A DNA stretch of 7,688 nt from JBMOKT01 sp049323895 (GCA_049323895.1 JBMOKT010000020.1:1-7688), one strand, 5' to 3'; counted from the first letter of the stretch, positions 1 to 6,241 are shown. Numbers and translations are program-made. Notes: generated by a model not told the origin, from the sequence alone.

Positions 1-125
1 GTACTTTATCCTCCCGCTTGGCACCCCGCATTACTGCGACGCACTGGGATTAGCTAACGGGCTTCTTGGCAATTACCCGTGCCAGACTTTCACTGGCAAG
101 TGTGGTCCAGCTTCGCTGGACGCAC
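1..125 (-). mobile_element. Group II intron, 5' end (domain I start), partial
   Basis: Read on the minus strand, position 125 begins GTGCG, the group II intron 5' consensus (GUGYG). It is followed by a tight hairpin, GTCCAGC-GAA-GCTGGAC, and then a second stem, TGCCAG/CTGGCA, enclosing the GTGAAAGT motif usual at the start of domain I. The intron runs off the left edge, so its reverse transcriptase and catalytic core are not visible. The 5' exon ends in a run of eight T followed by ATC, just downstream of an inverted repeat. That position, after a terminator-like hairpin, is the known habit of bacterial class C introns; the class is inferred. The intron lies antisense to the plus-strand gene fragment at 126-371, so it cannot splice out of that gene's mRNA. 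Confidence 0.8.
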
Positions 126-371
126 GATAAAAAAAAGGATTTGGCATTTACCTATGATTTTAAAGGGCTATCTATTACCAAATCCTCGACCCTCAGGCAA
201 AAGCACTCTGAATTTAACAATGATGACATGTATGACAAATATTGGAGACAGTATTATGAGACCCAATACATCCCTGAAAAGAAAAACCTTAAACTTGCCC
301 TCAAAAACTTCCCTAAAAAATATTGGAACGACAGCTTTGAAGCTGATTTTCTAAGGAAACATCTTGAATAG
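126..371 (+). pseudogene. 3' fragment of a gene cut by the intron; DUF4130/TIGR03915-like C-terminus
   Basis: From the intron border an open frame of 81 codons runs to TAG at 369-371. Its C-terminal half has the spacing I associate with DUF4130/TIGR03915 'probable DNA metabolism' proteins: YWRQYYET, then IPEKKNLKL, then FPKKYW. The earlier stretch LAFTYDFKG also fits the region preceding that motif. The open frame continues leftward into the intron to a TTG at 66, but those codons are intron sequence and not part of the protein. The true N-terminal half should lie beyond the intron, outside the window. Because the intron is on the opposite strand, the gene is probably inactivated. The 3' end overlaps the convergent asparaginase gene by 21 bases. 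The family assignment comes from memory of the motif and is tentative. Confidence 0.5.
129..185 (-). terminator. Terminator-like hairpin at the intron insertion site
   Basis: On the minus strand GGATTTGG (185-178) and CCAAATCC (144-137) can pair, followed at once by eight T (136-129). The placement, downstream of the asparaginase stop codon at 351, suits its transcription terminator, although the loop of 33 bases is long for an intrinsic terminator. The intron begins four bases after the T-run. The hairpin also lies inside the coding frame of the convergent gene remnant, so it may be partly fortuitous. Confidence 0.45.
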
Positions 372-1325
372 TTCCCGGATTTCCTCCCTTTTTAAGCCTT
401 GATTAAATGCCAGCATTAAAAGTATCCGGGCCTTAGGGCTAGGCAGCCCCTCCCCGAATATTACTCCTAGTTTCTCCAAGGAAAGTCCGCCTCCAGGATA
501 ACCATACTGGGGAATTACCCTTCCCATATAGCTTCTGGAGGTTATTACCACTTCGATTCCTTGCGACAGTGCTTCCTTGATTCCCTGGTAAAATTCCCCA
601 TTAACATTGCCTAAGCCTACTCCTTCCACAACTATGCCCTTAACTTTATTAGCTATTACAGCTTTAAAAAATTTTTTGTCTGCTCCCGCATAAAATTTAA
701 TAATATCCACCGGATAATCAGCAAATCCGGTAACGGTTAGTTTTTTTCTGGTCTTGTCCGAATAAAAAACTACCTTATCACTATAGACAAAACCCAGCAG
801 TCCCTTATCACCGCTATCAAATGCCTCCAGACCATAGGTATGTATTTTTTGTATCTCCCTAGCCTGGAATATTTTGCTGGCAAAGACCACCATAACCCCT
901 TTATTTTCTGCCTGATTTGAGGCAGCCACCCTGATTGCCGCCTCTAGATTTTGTGGTCCATCAGGCCACTGGTCTGAGGAAGGACGCTGGGAACCTGTAA
1001 TAACAACCGGTTTATGATTTTCAATTAAAATATCCAGCATAAACCCACTTTCTTCCATAGTGGAAGTGCCATGGGTAATTACTATCCCATCAATATCATT
1101 TCTTTGGAGAATTTCTTCAACTCTCTTAGCTAATAAGTACATATCCTGGGGAGTGAGATAGGTACTGTTAACTGTACTGAAATTTTGAACTTCCAAATCC
1201 ACGTTCTGGTTTAATAACTGGTTTAAAATTTCCTCTCCATTAAGCTTAGCAATAAGACCCCCTTGTTTCTCGTCATTTTGTGTTGAAATGGTCCCGCCTG
1301 TTGCCAGCAAAACTAGCTTTTTCAT
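351..1325 (-). CDS. ansA: Asparaginase-family amidohydrolase with an altered active-site motif
   Basis: A complete 324-residue protein of the L-asparaginase/glutaminase family, which hydrolyses L-asparagine to aspartate and ammonia. There is no signal peptide, so it is cytoplasmic. The first signature, ATGGTIS (residues 8-14), carries the nucleophile Thr12. RPSSDQWPDGPQNLEAA (114-130) is the family segment RPSxxxxxDGPxNL. Lys160 in EIQK lies where the family has its catalytic Lys (162 in the E. coli type II enzyme). The second signature, normally HGTDTMEE, reads HGTSTMEE (85-92): the catalytic Asp (90 in E. coli) is replaced by Ser88, encoded by TCC. Activity or substrate may therefore differ. 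The start is set by AAGGAG eight bases upstream of the ATG. The gene lies 60 bases downstream of the chemoreceptor on the same strand, with a hairpin between them. Confidence 0.9.
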   Translation of the reverse strand: MKKLVLLATGGTISTQNDEKQGGLIAKLNGEEILNQLLNQNVDLEVQNFSTVNSTYLTPQDMYLLAKRVEEILQRNDIDGIVITHGTSTMEESGFMLDILIENHKPVVITGSQRPSSDQWPDGPQNLEAAIRVAASNQAENKGVMVVFASKIFQAREIQKIHTYGLEAFDSGDKGLLGFVYSDKVVFYSDKTRKKLTVTGFADYPVDIIKFYAGADKKFFKAVIANKVKGIVVEGVGLGNVNGEFYQGIKEALSQGIEVVITSRSYMGRVIPQYGYPGGGLSLEKLGVIFGEGLPSPKARILLMLAFNQGLKREEIRELFKMFP

Positions 1326-1349
1326 GATATCCGCTCCTTATTGCAAATA

Positions 1350-1379
1350 TTAATACCGCTGCCTGAGCAACGGTATTAA
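1350..1379 (-). terminator. Intergenic 13-bp hairpin between the chemoreceptor and asparaginase genes
   Basis: A perfect inverted repeat with one G-U wobble: 13-bp arms (1350-1362 and 1367-1379) around a four-base loop, starting six bases past the chemoreceptor stop codon. On the minus strand only TATTT follows, not a proper U-tract. It may be a weak terminator or an RNA stability/processing element that lowers, but does not abolish, read-through into the asparaginase gene. Confidence 0.5.
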
Positions 1380-1385
1380 TACTAG

Positions 1386-3560
1386 CTATTTAATAACCCT
1401 GTCTTCATCAACTTCTTCACTGGATAAAGGCTCCCCAGCTTCATCTTCATTTATAACCTCCGGGTTAACCTCCTCAACTATTTCCAGGGTTTCTTCAGTA
1501 ATTTCCTGCACCTGCTCATCATCAGAGGTTTGGTAGAAAGAAAGCAGTTCCTTAAGTTCCTCGGCTAACCGGTTTAGTCCATATACTGCCTGGGTAACCT
1601 CATTTATTGAAGCTGTCTGTTCCTCGGCTGTAGCAGCAATTTCCTCTGCACTTGCTGATACTTCCTGAGTTACTGCGCTTACGTTGTTCATGTATCCCTC
1701 AACTGCATTTTTACTATCTACTACCTTAAGCATTGCCTCTGAAACTATTTTTATCTCATTGGTTATGCTCTCCACTGCCCGGTGGATACGGTCAAAGATC
1801 TCTTTGGCCTGCCCAACCGCTTTACTCTCATTTTGTACGGCTTGACCCACTTCAGCCATTTTAGTAACAACCTGAGCTACCTCATTTTGAATTTCTTTGA
1901 TAATTTTATCAATTTCTCCGGTACTTGACGAGCTCTGCTCAGCCAGTTTCCTTATTTCATCGGCTACTACAGAGAATCCTCTCCCCGCCTCACCGGCCCG
2001 GGCTGCTTCAATAGCTGCATTAAGGGCCAACAGATTTGTTTGGTCGGAAATATTGTCAATGGTGTTTATAATATTTCCGATTTGGGCAGACTTACTGCTC
2101 AATTTTTCAATATCCTTAGCAATCTTTTCGGTGGCATCCTTACTGCTGACATTAGTCTCCTGCAATTCGTTTACTATCTCTACGCCTGCCTCATTTAGAT
2201 TAACAATAGCCATACTTTCTTCCTGCATCTTTTTAATAATCTGCAGCACATTATTTACTTTTTCCCCTACTTCAAACAGTGCGCCGCTGGTCAGTTCTAC
2301 ATCTTTTGCATTATCCCCTATCCCTGCCGCCACCTGGTCAATACTGGCTGCTACCTGTTGGGCACTTGCCAATACTTCCTCACTAACAGTACTTAGGGAT
2401 AGAGATGCCGAATTTAACAGGGAACCGGTTTTGGCAACTTGTCTAATTAGCTCCTGCTGTTTTACTATCATTTCATTAAAAGAATCGGCTAATTCTCCAA
2501 TCTCATCCTTGCGTTTAATATCACTGGTATTAAGGTATCCCCGCCCCACCAGCATAATAGTTCCTTGCAACTGGCTAATGGGCTTAGTTATTAACCTGCT
2601 TTGCCACGCCCCTAAAACAACTGCTAAAATAAAGACGATTACTCCGATTAAAGTCATTTTATTCCTTAAAGCTTCCACCCCATATAAAAACTCTGCAGTA
2701 TCTACCTCGCCAATCATCACCCAATCCAATCCAGGGATAACAATATATGCTATTGTTACACTACCGTTGTTATATGTGTCAATAGCGGCATCTTTAATAT
2801 CATTATTGACCCTCAAATTTAAGACAAGCTCTTTAATGGTTTCATTCTCATATGCTTTTCCTATTAAATTCTCATCATGGTGCGTTAATACAGTGATAAA
2901 TTTATCTACTACATATAAATGCCCATTACTTCCAAGCTTTTCTTGCCGTAAATCTGTGAAGAAAGATTTGGTATAGACAGCGTTTACCACCAGCCCTATT
3001 GTTTCACCAGTTTTTGGGTCTATTACCGGAGCAACAAAGTGTACTACATTGGTGCCGGTATTTTCTGATACCATATTTTTAGAAACCTGGGTGGTTTTTT
3101 TATAAATTGCATCGTAAAAATAAGAGTTTTTAGATAAATCCTTATCAATAGCATTACCAAGGCTGTCCACTATTACCCTGCCCTCTTTGTTCAACAGGAA
3201 CACCTGATCTAAGTTTTTTCTGTATTTTACAACCTTAGCCAGTTCGGATCTGGTTTGTTCTAAAATTTCTTGGTTTTCATTTTTCATTTCCATAAAATTG
3301 GTATAGGCGTTTCCAATTCTCACCATATCAATAAAATCAATACGGTTGCTAAAACCATTTACAACCTGTTTTTCCAATTCAACTATCAATTCAATACTTT
3401 TCCGATGGTCATGTACAATCCTTCTTAATTGCTCGCCTTCTCCTTGCAGAACCATCGTGGAACTTTCCTTAAAGCTTAAGAGGCCTAAAGCTATATTGCT
3501 TAGCAGGACTAAACCAATAATTATAATAGGCAGTCTAAACTTTAACTTCACTAACATCAC
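1386..3560 (-). CDS. Methyl-accepting chemotaxis protein (dCache-HAMP-MCP signal)
   Basis: A transmembrane chemoreceptor of up to 724 residues that senses an extracellular signal and controls the CheA kinase. In order: a first membrane segment (about 10-29); an extracytoplasmic region with dCache-like features (about 35-295, including NSYFYDAI and the PVIDPKTGETIGLVV block); a second membrane segment (about 302-319); HAMP (about 321-373); and the methyl-accepting coiled coil. The highly conserved hairpin tip EAARAGEAGRGFSVVADEIR is at 518-537. A very acidic tail (about 678-720) follows, without a CheR-docking pentapeptide such as NWETF. The ligand is not evident. Start choice: the frame opens with GTG at 3560 and ATG at 3557, but the only good ribosome site, AGGGG (3565-3561), directly abuts these. 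The GTG at 3551, eight bases from that site, gives the typical N-terminus MKLKFRLP and is preferred. A cyclic di-GMP riboswitch lies in the leader. Confidence 0.95.
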   Translation of the reverse strand: MMLVKLKFRLPIIIIGLVLLSNIALGLLSFKESSTMVLQGEGEQLRRIVHDHRKSIELIVELEKQVVNGFSNRIDFIDMVRIGNAYTNFMEMKNENQEILEQTRSELAKVVKYRKNLDQVFLLNKEGRVIVDSLGNAIDKDLSKNSYFYDAIYKKTTQVSKNMVSENTGTNVVHFVAPVIDPKTGETIGLVVNAVYTKSFFTDLRQEKLGSNGHLYVVDKFITVLTHHDENLIGKAYENETIKELVLNLRVNNDIKDAAIDTYNNGSVTIAYIVIPGLDWVMIGEVDTAEFLYGVEALRNKMTLIGVIVFILAVVLGAWQSRLITKPISQLQGTIMLVGRGYLNTSDIKRKDEIGELADSFNEMIVKQQELIRQVAKTGSLLNSASLSLSTVSEEVLASAQQVAASIDQVAAGIGDNAKDVELTSGALFEVGEKVNNVLQIIKKMQEESMAIVNLNEAGVEIVNELQETNVSSKDATEKIAKDIEKLSSKSAQIGNIINTIDNISDQTNLLALNAAIEAARAGEAGRGFSVVADEIRKLAEQSSSSTGEIDKIIKEIQNEVAQVVTKMAEVGQAVQNESKAVGQAKEIFDRIHRAVESITNEIKIVSEAMLKVVDSKNAVEGYMNNVSAVTQEVSASAEEIAATAEEQTASINEVTQAVYGLNRLAEELKELLSFYQTSDDEQVQEITEETLEIVEEVNPEVINEDEAGEPLSSEEVDEDRVIK

Positions 3561-3577
3561 CCCTAAAACGTAAATTA

Positions 3578-3599
3578 GCAGCTATAACTCCTTAGCTGC
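3578..3599 (-). promoter_or_regulatory. Hairpin between riboswitch and start codon, probable expression platform
   Basis: On the minus strand GCAGCTA and TAGCTGC form a 7-bp stem whose loop carries AGGAG. The 5' arm (GCAGC) can instead pair with the GCTGC at the 3' edge of the aptamer (within 3614-3620), so aptamer folding and this hairpin could be coupled. No strong U-tract follows, and the AGGGG that serves the start codon is about 13 bases further downstream, so whether control is on termination or translation is not clear. A second small stem, CCAAA/TTTGG (3601-3615), lies between the two. Confidence 0.45.
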
Positions 3600-3613
3600 A
3601 CCAAATATCCTTT

Positions 3614-3690
3614 GGCAGCCTGGCAGTCATAATCCTTAAAGACCTTAGACCCATGGCTTTGCGTCCCTTCCTTTCGAAAGGTTTGCCTTT
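3614..3690 (-). promoter_or_regulatory. Cyclic di-GMP-I (GEMM-I) riboswitch aptamer
   Basis: Minus-strand sequence matches the GEMM-I aptamer closely. GGCAAACC comes first, then a six-pair stem CCTTTC/GGAAGG closed by a GAAA tetraloop. Next is the hallmark GGGACGCAAAGCC, then a TCTAAGG segment, and finally CTGCCAGGCTGCC closing the 3' side. The tetraloop and the GACGCAAAGCC segment are the most diagnostic parts of the family. The two G residues before CAAACC are present, whereas an A there is reported in the cGAMP-sensing variants, so cyclic di-GMP is the expected ligand; my mapping of that position is from memory. It sits in the 5' leader of the chemoreceptor gene, about 50-60 bases before the start, and thus links second-messenger level to chemotaxis. 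Chemoreceptor genes are a known target of this class. Confidence 0.9.
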
Positions 3691-3780
3691 AGCAATTTTC
3701 TAGATTTTTTGGTATATTTCTACATTCTTTTAACAAATTCCTCCAATAAAGAGAAAATTTTTTTTTATTTTTTATATAAC

Positions 3781-3802
3781 AAAAAAGGCTTCTGAAAGAA
3801 GC
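3781..3802 (-). terminator. Intrinsic terminator (distal) of the small-peptide transcript
   Basis: On the minus strand GCTTCT and AGAAGC pair around a three-base loop and are followed by a C and six T, a standard Rho-independent terminator. It closes transcription coming from the 26-residue peptide gene and separates that unit from the riboswitch leader downstream. Confidence 0.8.
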
Positions 3803-3806
3803 ATTT

Positions 3807-3830
3807 AAAAACCGACCTGTAAAGGTCGGT
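3807..3830 (-). terminator. Intrinsic terminator (proximal) of the small-peptide transcript
   Basis: ACCGACC and GGTCGGT form a 7-bp GC-rich stem with a six-base loop, continuing into TTTT on the minus strand. It lies about 30 bases past the small ORF stop and only four bases from the next hairpin. Two strong hairpins in tandem behind an 81-base ORF suggest a short, structured, stable mRNA. Confidence 0.8.
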
Positions 3831-3859
3831 AGAGGTGCGATTTTGGTTGTTGTTATATT

Positions 3860-3940
3860 TTAGCCAATTATAAAAGGTGAACCCAAAATGCTTATTACCA
3901 GCAAAACTATACAAACTCTATCAATATAAGACAATTTCAT
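3860..3940 (-). CDS. 26-residue hydrophobic peptide, candidate type I toxin or small membrane protein
   Basis: ATG at 3940-3938 to TAA at 3862-3860. The ribosome site AAAGGGTG lies six bases upstream of the ATG. The peptide begins MKLSYIDR and continues as one hydrophobic helix, VCIVLLVISILGSPFIIG, long enough to span a membrane. It has its own promoter candidate (3998-3971), a 3' untranslated region of about 30 bases, and two tandem terminators. Short single-helix peptides on compact structured mRNAs are typical of type I toxins (Fst, TxpA, BsrG, Ibs families), but I do not recognise this exact sequence as one of them. The 3' region contains CACCTC, which can pair with the GGTG of its own ribosome site, a control seen in such toxins. 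No clear antisense RNA promoter is visible. It could equally be a regulatory membrane peptide. Confidence 0.55.
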   Translation of the reverse strand: MKLSYIDRVCIVLLVISILGSPFIIG

Positions 3941-3970
3941 AGATATCACCCTTTCATAATTATATAAGAG

Positions 3971-3998
3971 TTAATACATTAGACGTTCCTTTAATCAA
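3971..3998 (-). promoter_or_regulatory. Promoter candidate for the small peptide
   Basis: On the minus strand TTGATT (3998-3993) and TATTAA (3976-3971) are spaced by 16 bases, each matching four of six consensus positions. This predicts a leader of roughly 25 bases carrying the AAAGGGTG ribosome site. A better TATAAT lies at 3964-3959, but it has no partner -35 and sits too close to the ribosome site. Confidence 0.35.
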
Positions 3999-4088
3999 AA
4001 TGTTTCATGTTTTTTTCTGTATTGTTTTTCCAAGCATAAAGGAGGTAGAATATCAAATACTAAAAGTAAATACAAAGGAGGGACTATT

Positions 4089-4610
4089 ATGAAAAATAAT
4101 AAAAAATTAATAATGTTACTGGTAATAATCCTCATAGCTGCTCTTATGATAGGATCAGCTTGTACTCCTCAGAAAAGACCCGCTCCGGCACCCAATCCCG
4201 CACCAAATAACAATGACCCCGGTGTAGGTGATACAAGAATGGAAGACAGGAACAACAACAGAACTAATACAGCCCAGCAAGAAAAAGCAGAAAGATTAGC
4301 CCAAAAAATTGTTAGAAGTGTAGACAATGTCAACTCTGTAACAGTAGTATTTGCCGAGGAAATTGCTTATGTAGGCATTGACCTTTATGCAAATATCAGT
4401 GGGAATGAAGCGGAAAATATCAAGAAACAGGTTGCAAGGGTCGTAAAAGAAGATGACCCTGACATTGAAACTGTATATGTAACTCAAGACGCAGATACTT
4501 ACACCAGATTACAGCGTATTGCCCGTGATATAGAGGGAGGACGACCTCTTTCCGGCTTTTTGGATGAACTGCAGAATATGTTTAGAAGGATAACACCTTC
4601 CATGGATTAA
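4089..4610 (+). CDS. YhcN/YlaJ-type sporulation lipoprotein
   Basis: A 173-residue secreted lipoprotein. A positively charged start (MKNNKK) and a hydrophobic segment (about 7-22) lead to a lipobox-like GSAC with Cys25 as the lipidation site; Gly at -3 is less usual than Leu. A Pro/Asn-rich linker follows (about 28-60), then a conserved domain of about 110 residues beginning AQQEKAERLAQKIVRSVDNVNSVTVVF and containing YVGIDL and IETVYVTQD. This matches the YhcN/YlaJ spore lipoprotein family, whose members are made in the forespore and found in the spore membrane or coat; the molecular role is poorly defined. AGGAGG lies seven bases before the ATG. A second AAAGGAGG sits 36 bases further upstream with no start codon behind it. 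No clear sporulation sigma promoter was found. It is monocistronic and ends at the shared terminator. Confidence 0.88.
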   Translation: MKNNKKLIMLLVIILIAALMIGSACTPQKRPAPAPNPAPNNNDPGVGDTRMEDRNNNRTNTAQQEKAERLAQKIVRSVDNVNSVTVVFAEEIAYVGIDLYANISGNEAENIKKQVARVVKEDDPDIETVYVTQDADTYTRLQRIARDIEGGRPLSGFLDELQNMFRRITPSMD

Positions 4611-4620
4611 ACTGGAGATT

Positions 4621-4650
4621 AAAAAATGAGGTCGACTGACCTCATTTTTT
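4621..4650. terminator. Bidirectional intrinsic terminator between convergent genes
   Basis: ATGAGGTC and GACCTCAT (4626-4645) form a perfect 8-bp stem with loop GACT, flanked by A5 on the left and T5 on the right, extending the pairing and giving a U-tract on either strand. It lies 10 bases past the lipoprotein stop and 17 bases beyond the stop of the ligase gene on the other strand, so it serves both. Confidence 0.93.
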
Positions 4651-4667
4651 CCATATTACTGCTCACT

Positions 4668-5924
4668 TTAGGCTCTCATTTCATTTAAATATCTTATAGT
4701 TACTTCCCTTGGTAAAATTTCTTTAAAAATTATTGGCTCTAACGGCTGTAAATAATGTGCTTCAGCAGGATTTATATAATTGCCCGCCATGAAAAATAAA
4801 TCCTTAGCCAAGTCCCTCAGAGTACCCTGCCCATACTTAGTGTTCATTCCTTCTTTGATTATATCAGAATTTGCAGTTACTACAGCGTTTTGATCTATAG
4901 TCATGGTGAATTCGTATAATGCATCCAGGTTTTCTTGGCTGTACAGAAGACCTTTCCACAAGGCTGCATAAGCCAAATTTAAGGGATAAGGAAGAGCATC
5001 TACCATTCTGATTTCAATAAATTTCTTAAGCCTGACATCAGGGAAAACCACTGAAACAGCGTGCTCAATTTCCTCCTGGCTGATATTTCCTTCATGGTAA
5101 ATTTCCGCAAGAGTCTTTTCACCGGTATAAATATATTCATCACCCTTTTTAATGAAAATAGGTGGCGTTTGCAGCAAGAAATCCGCATAATCCCCATACC
5201 CAAAATCCTTGTCCATAAAATTGTTTATCACACACCTTGCATCGTCACAATTGTTCCAAATCTTCCTCCGCAGACAATACTCCTGATAAGCTTCCCCTTC
5301 AAAGATGGGTGAATTGTCAAAAAGCGCTGCCATAACAGGGGAAAGAGCATAGGCAACTTGAAATTTTTTACGAAAATCATCCTGGTGGGCATAGTCTATA
5401 GTCAACTGTGTTGCTGCTGTCCCCTTCATCATATGATGGGCATATTTCCCTTGGTTTTTAAAATATTCAGCCATAAACTGGTATCTCTTTTTAGGATTAA
5501 GATCTACCTCCTCTATCTTGCTTTCCGGCTGATAGCCGATGGCAAGCATAAGCTGATTATTCTCTTCCAGAATAGAAAAAATGTCCCTTAGAAATTCCAG
5601 GTATGTCTTATCCATTTCCTTAAGGCTTTGTGTACTTTTAATACTGATTTCCAACTGGCATCCTGGTTCAAGAGTAATAGTCGTCCCTTCCTTGTTCAAC
5701 CCCACAAGGTATTCACCCTCAGTTATACCCTGCCAACCCTTATTTGTAAGCTTTTTCAATAACCCTTCTATACCCTGCTCTCCTCCATAGCCCACACTTT
5801 TTAAGGAGCTTTTATCGAGTACTAGGTGTTCAAATTCTGTTCCTATACTAAAATTCTCATGTTCCTTTTCGCCACTTCTGAAATAATTGATTATTTCTTG
5901 TTTTAACATCAACATCATTCCCAT
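4668..5924 (-). CDS. gshA: Glutamate-cysteine ligase, GCS2 family
   Basis: A protein of up to 418 residues of the GCS2 (plant/alphaproteobacterial-type) glutamate-cysteine ligase family. It joins glutamate and cysteine with ATP to give gamma-glutamylcysteine, the first step to glutathione. Family marks are GTEFEHLVLD (28-37), with acidic metal-binding residues; LEPGCQLEIS (85-94); MKGTAATQLTIDYA (166-179); NSPIFEG (204-210); and FIEIRMVDALP (302-312). The length is close to that of bacterial members. No glutathione synthetase gene is nearby, so gamma-glutamylcysteine could be the end product or be used elsewhere. The start is uncertain: ATG codons at 5924, 5918, 5915 and 5909 are in frame, and the best weak ribosome site (GGGA, 5922-5919) favours 5909. 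It diverges from the small gene at 6014, with 89 bases between. Confidence 0.88.
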   Translation of the reverse strand: MGMMLMLKQEIINYFRSGEKEHENFSIGTEFEHLVLDKSSLKSVGYGGEQGIEGLLKKLTNKGWQGITEGEYLVGLNKEGTTITLEPGCQLEISIKSTQSLKEMDKTYLEFLRDIFSILEENNQLMLAIGYQPESKIEEVDLNPKKRYQFMAEYFKNQGKYAHHMMKGTAATQLTIDYAHQDDFRKKFQVAYALSPVMAALFDNSPIFEGEAYQEYCLRRKIWNNCDDARCVINNFMDKDFGYGDYADFLLQTPPIFIKKGDEYIYTGEKTLAEIYHEGNISQEEIEHAVSVVFPDVRLKKFIEIRMVDALPYPLNLAYAALWKGLLYSQENLDALYEFTMTIDQNAVVTANSDIIKEGMNTKYGQGTLRDLAKDLFFMAGNYINPAEAHYLQPLEPIIFKEILPREVTIRYLNEMRA

Positions 5925-6013
5925 CTATTAAAAGTCATACTAAGCTATGAATATTTTCCCGTTTTTCGTCCAATATAAGCATAGAAATAAAAACTTTACA
6001 GGAGGTCAGACAA

Positions 6014-6241
6014 ATGCACAACACAAAATATGTCCTTGAAAGATTTCGTAAGGCTGAGGAATTTCCGGAAGCAACCGAAGACTCCATACTTGAATATTTG
6101 ACCGATTTAGTAAATAATAGCGCTGCTACTAAGGAAGAGGCCCAGGAAGTTTTAATGGAATACCTGGAATTCCTTAATGTAGACCCCGACTCAATGCGAG
6201 TATATAACAGAAATGGATACTTTGAGGTTGATTTTAGCTAA
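6014..6241 (+). CDS. Small acidic protein of unknown function
   Basis: A 75-residue protein with an excellent ribosome site (AGGAGG at 6000-6005, eight bases before the ATG). I do not recognise the family. It is rich in Glu and Asp, mostly predicted helical (FRKAEEFPEATEDSILEYLTDL, written here as two adjoining helices at about 5-32, then EEAQEVLMEYLEFL at 41-54), and ends in a probable strand, YFEVDF. It has no membrane segment, no Cys and no DNA-binding motif that I can see. It is divergent from the glutamate-cysteine ligase gene, which might mean a shared control region. Its stop codon is 29 bases before the first unit of the periodic palindrome array, and no terminator stands between, so its transcript may run into the array. 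Confidence 0.8.
   Translation: MHNTKYVLERFRKAEEFPEATEDSILEYLTDLVNNSAATKEEAQEVLMEYLEFLNVDPDSMRVYNRNGYFEVDFS

Noticed and set aside
66..125. Extension of the left gene fragment to a TTG start at 66
   Set aside because: These bases are the structured 5' end of the group II intron on the other strand; the open frame through them is accidental.
1897..2976. Long open frame on the plus strand opposite the chemoreceptor gene
   Set aside because: It is antisense to the conserved HAMP and signalling domains, has low-complexity Ser/Leu/Ile-rich content typical of an antisense frame, and has no ribosome site.
3614..3690. cGAMP-sensing variant of the GEMM-I riboswitch
   Set aside because: The position thought to carry A in those variants appears to be G here, so cyclic di-GMP is the simpler reading; not excluded without a proper alignment.
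5000..5790. Several short open frames on both strands within the ligase gene
   Set aside because: They lie within the conserved GCS2 coding region, lack ribosome sites and show no protein-like composition.
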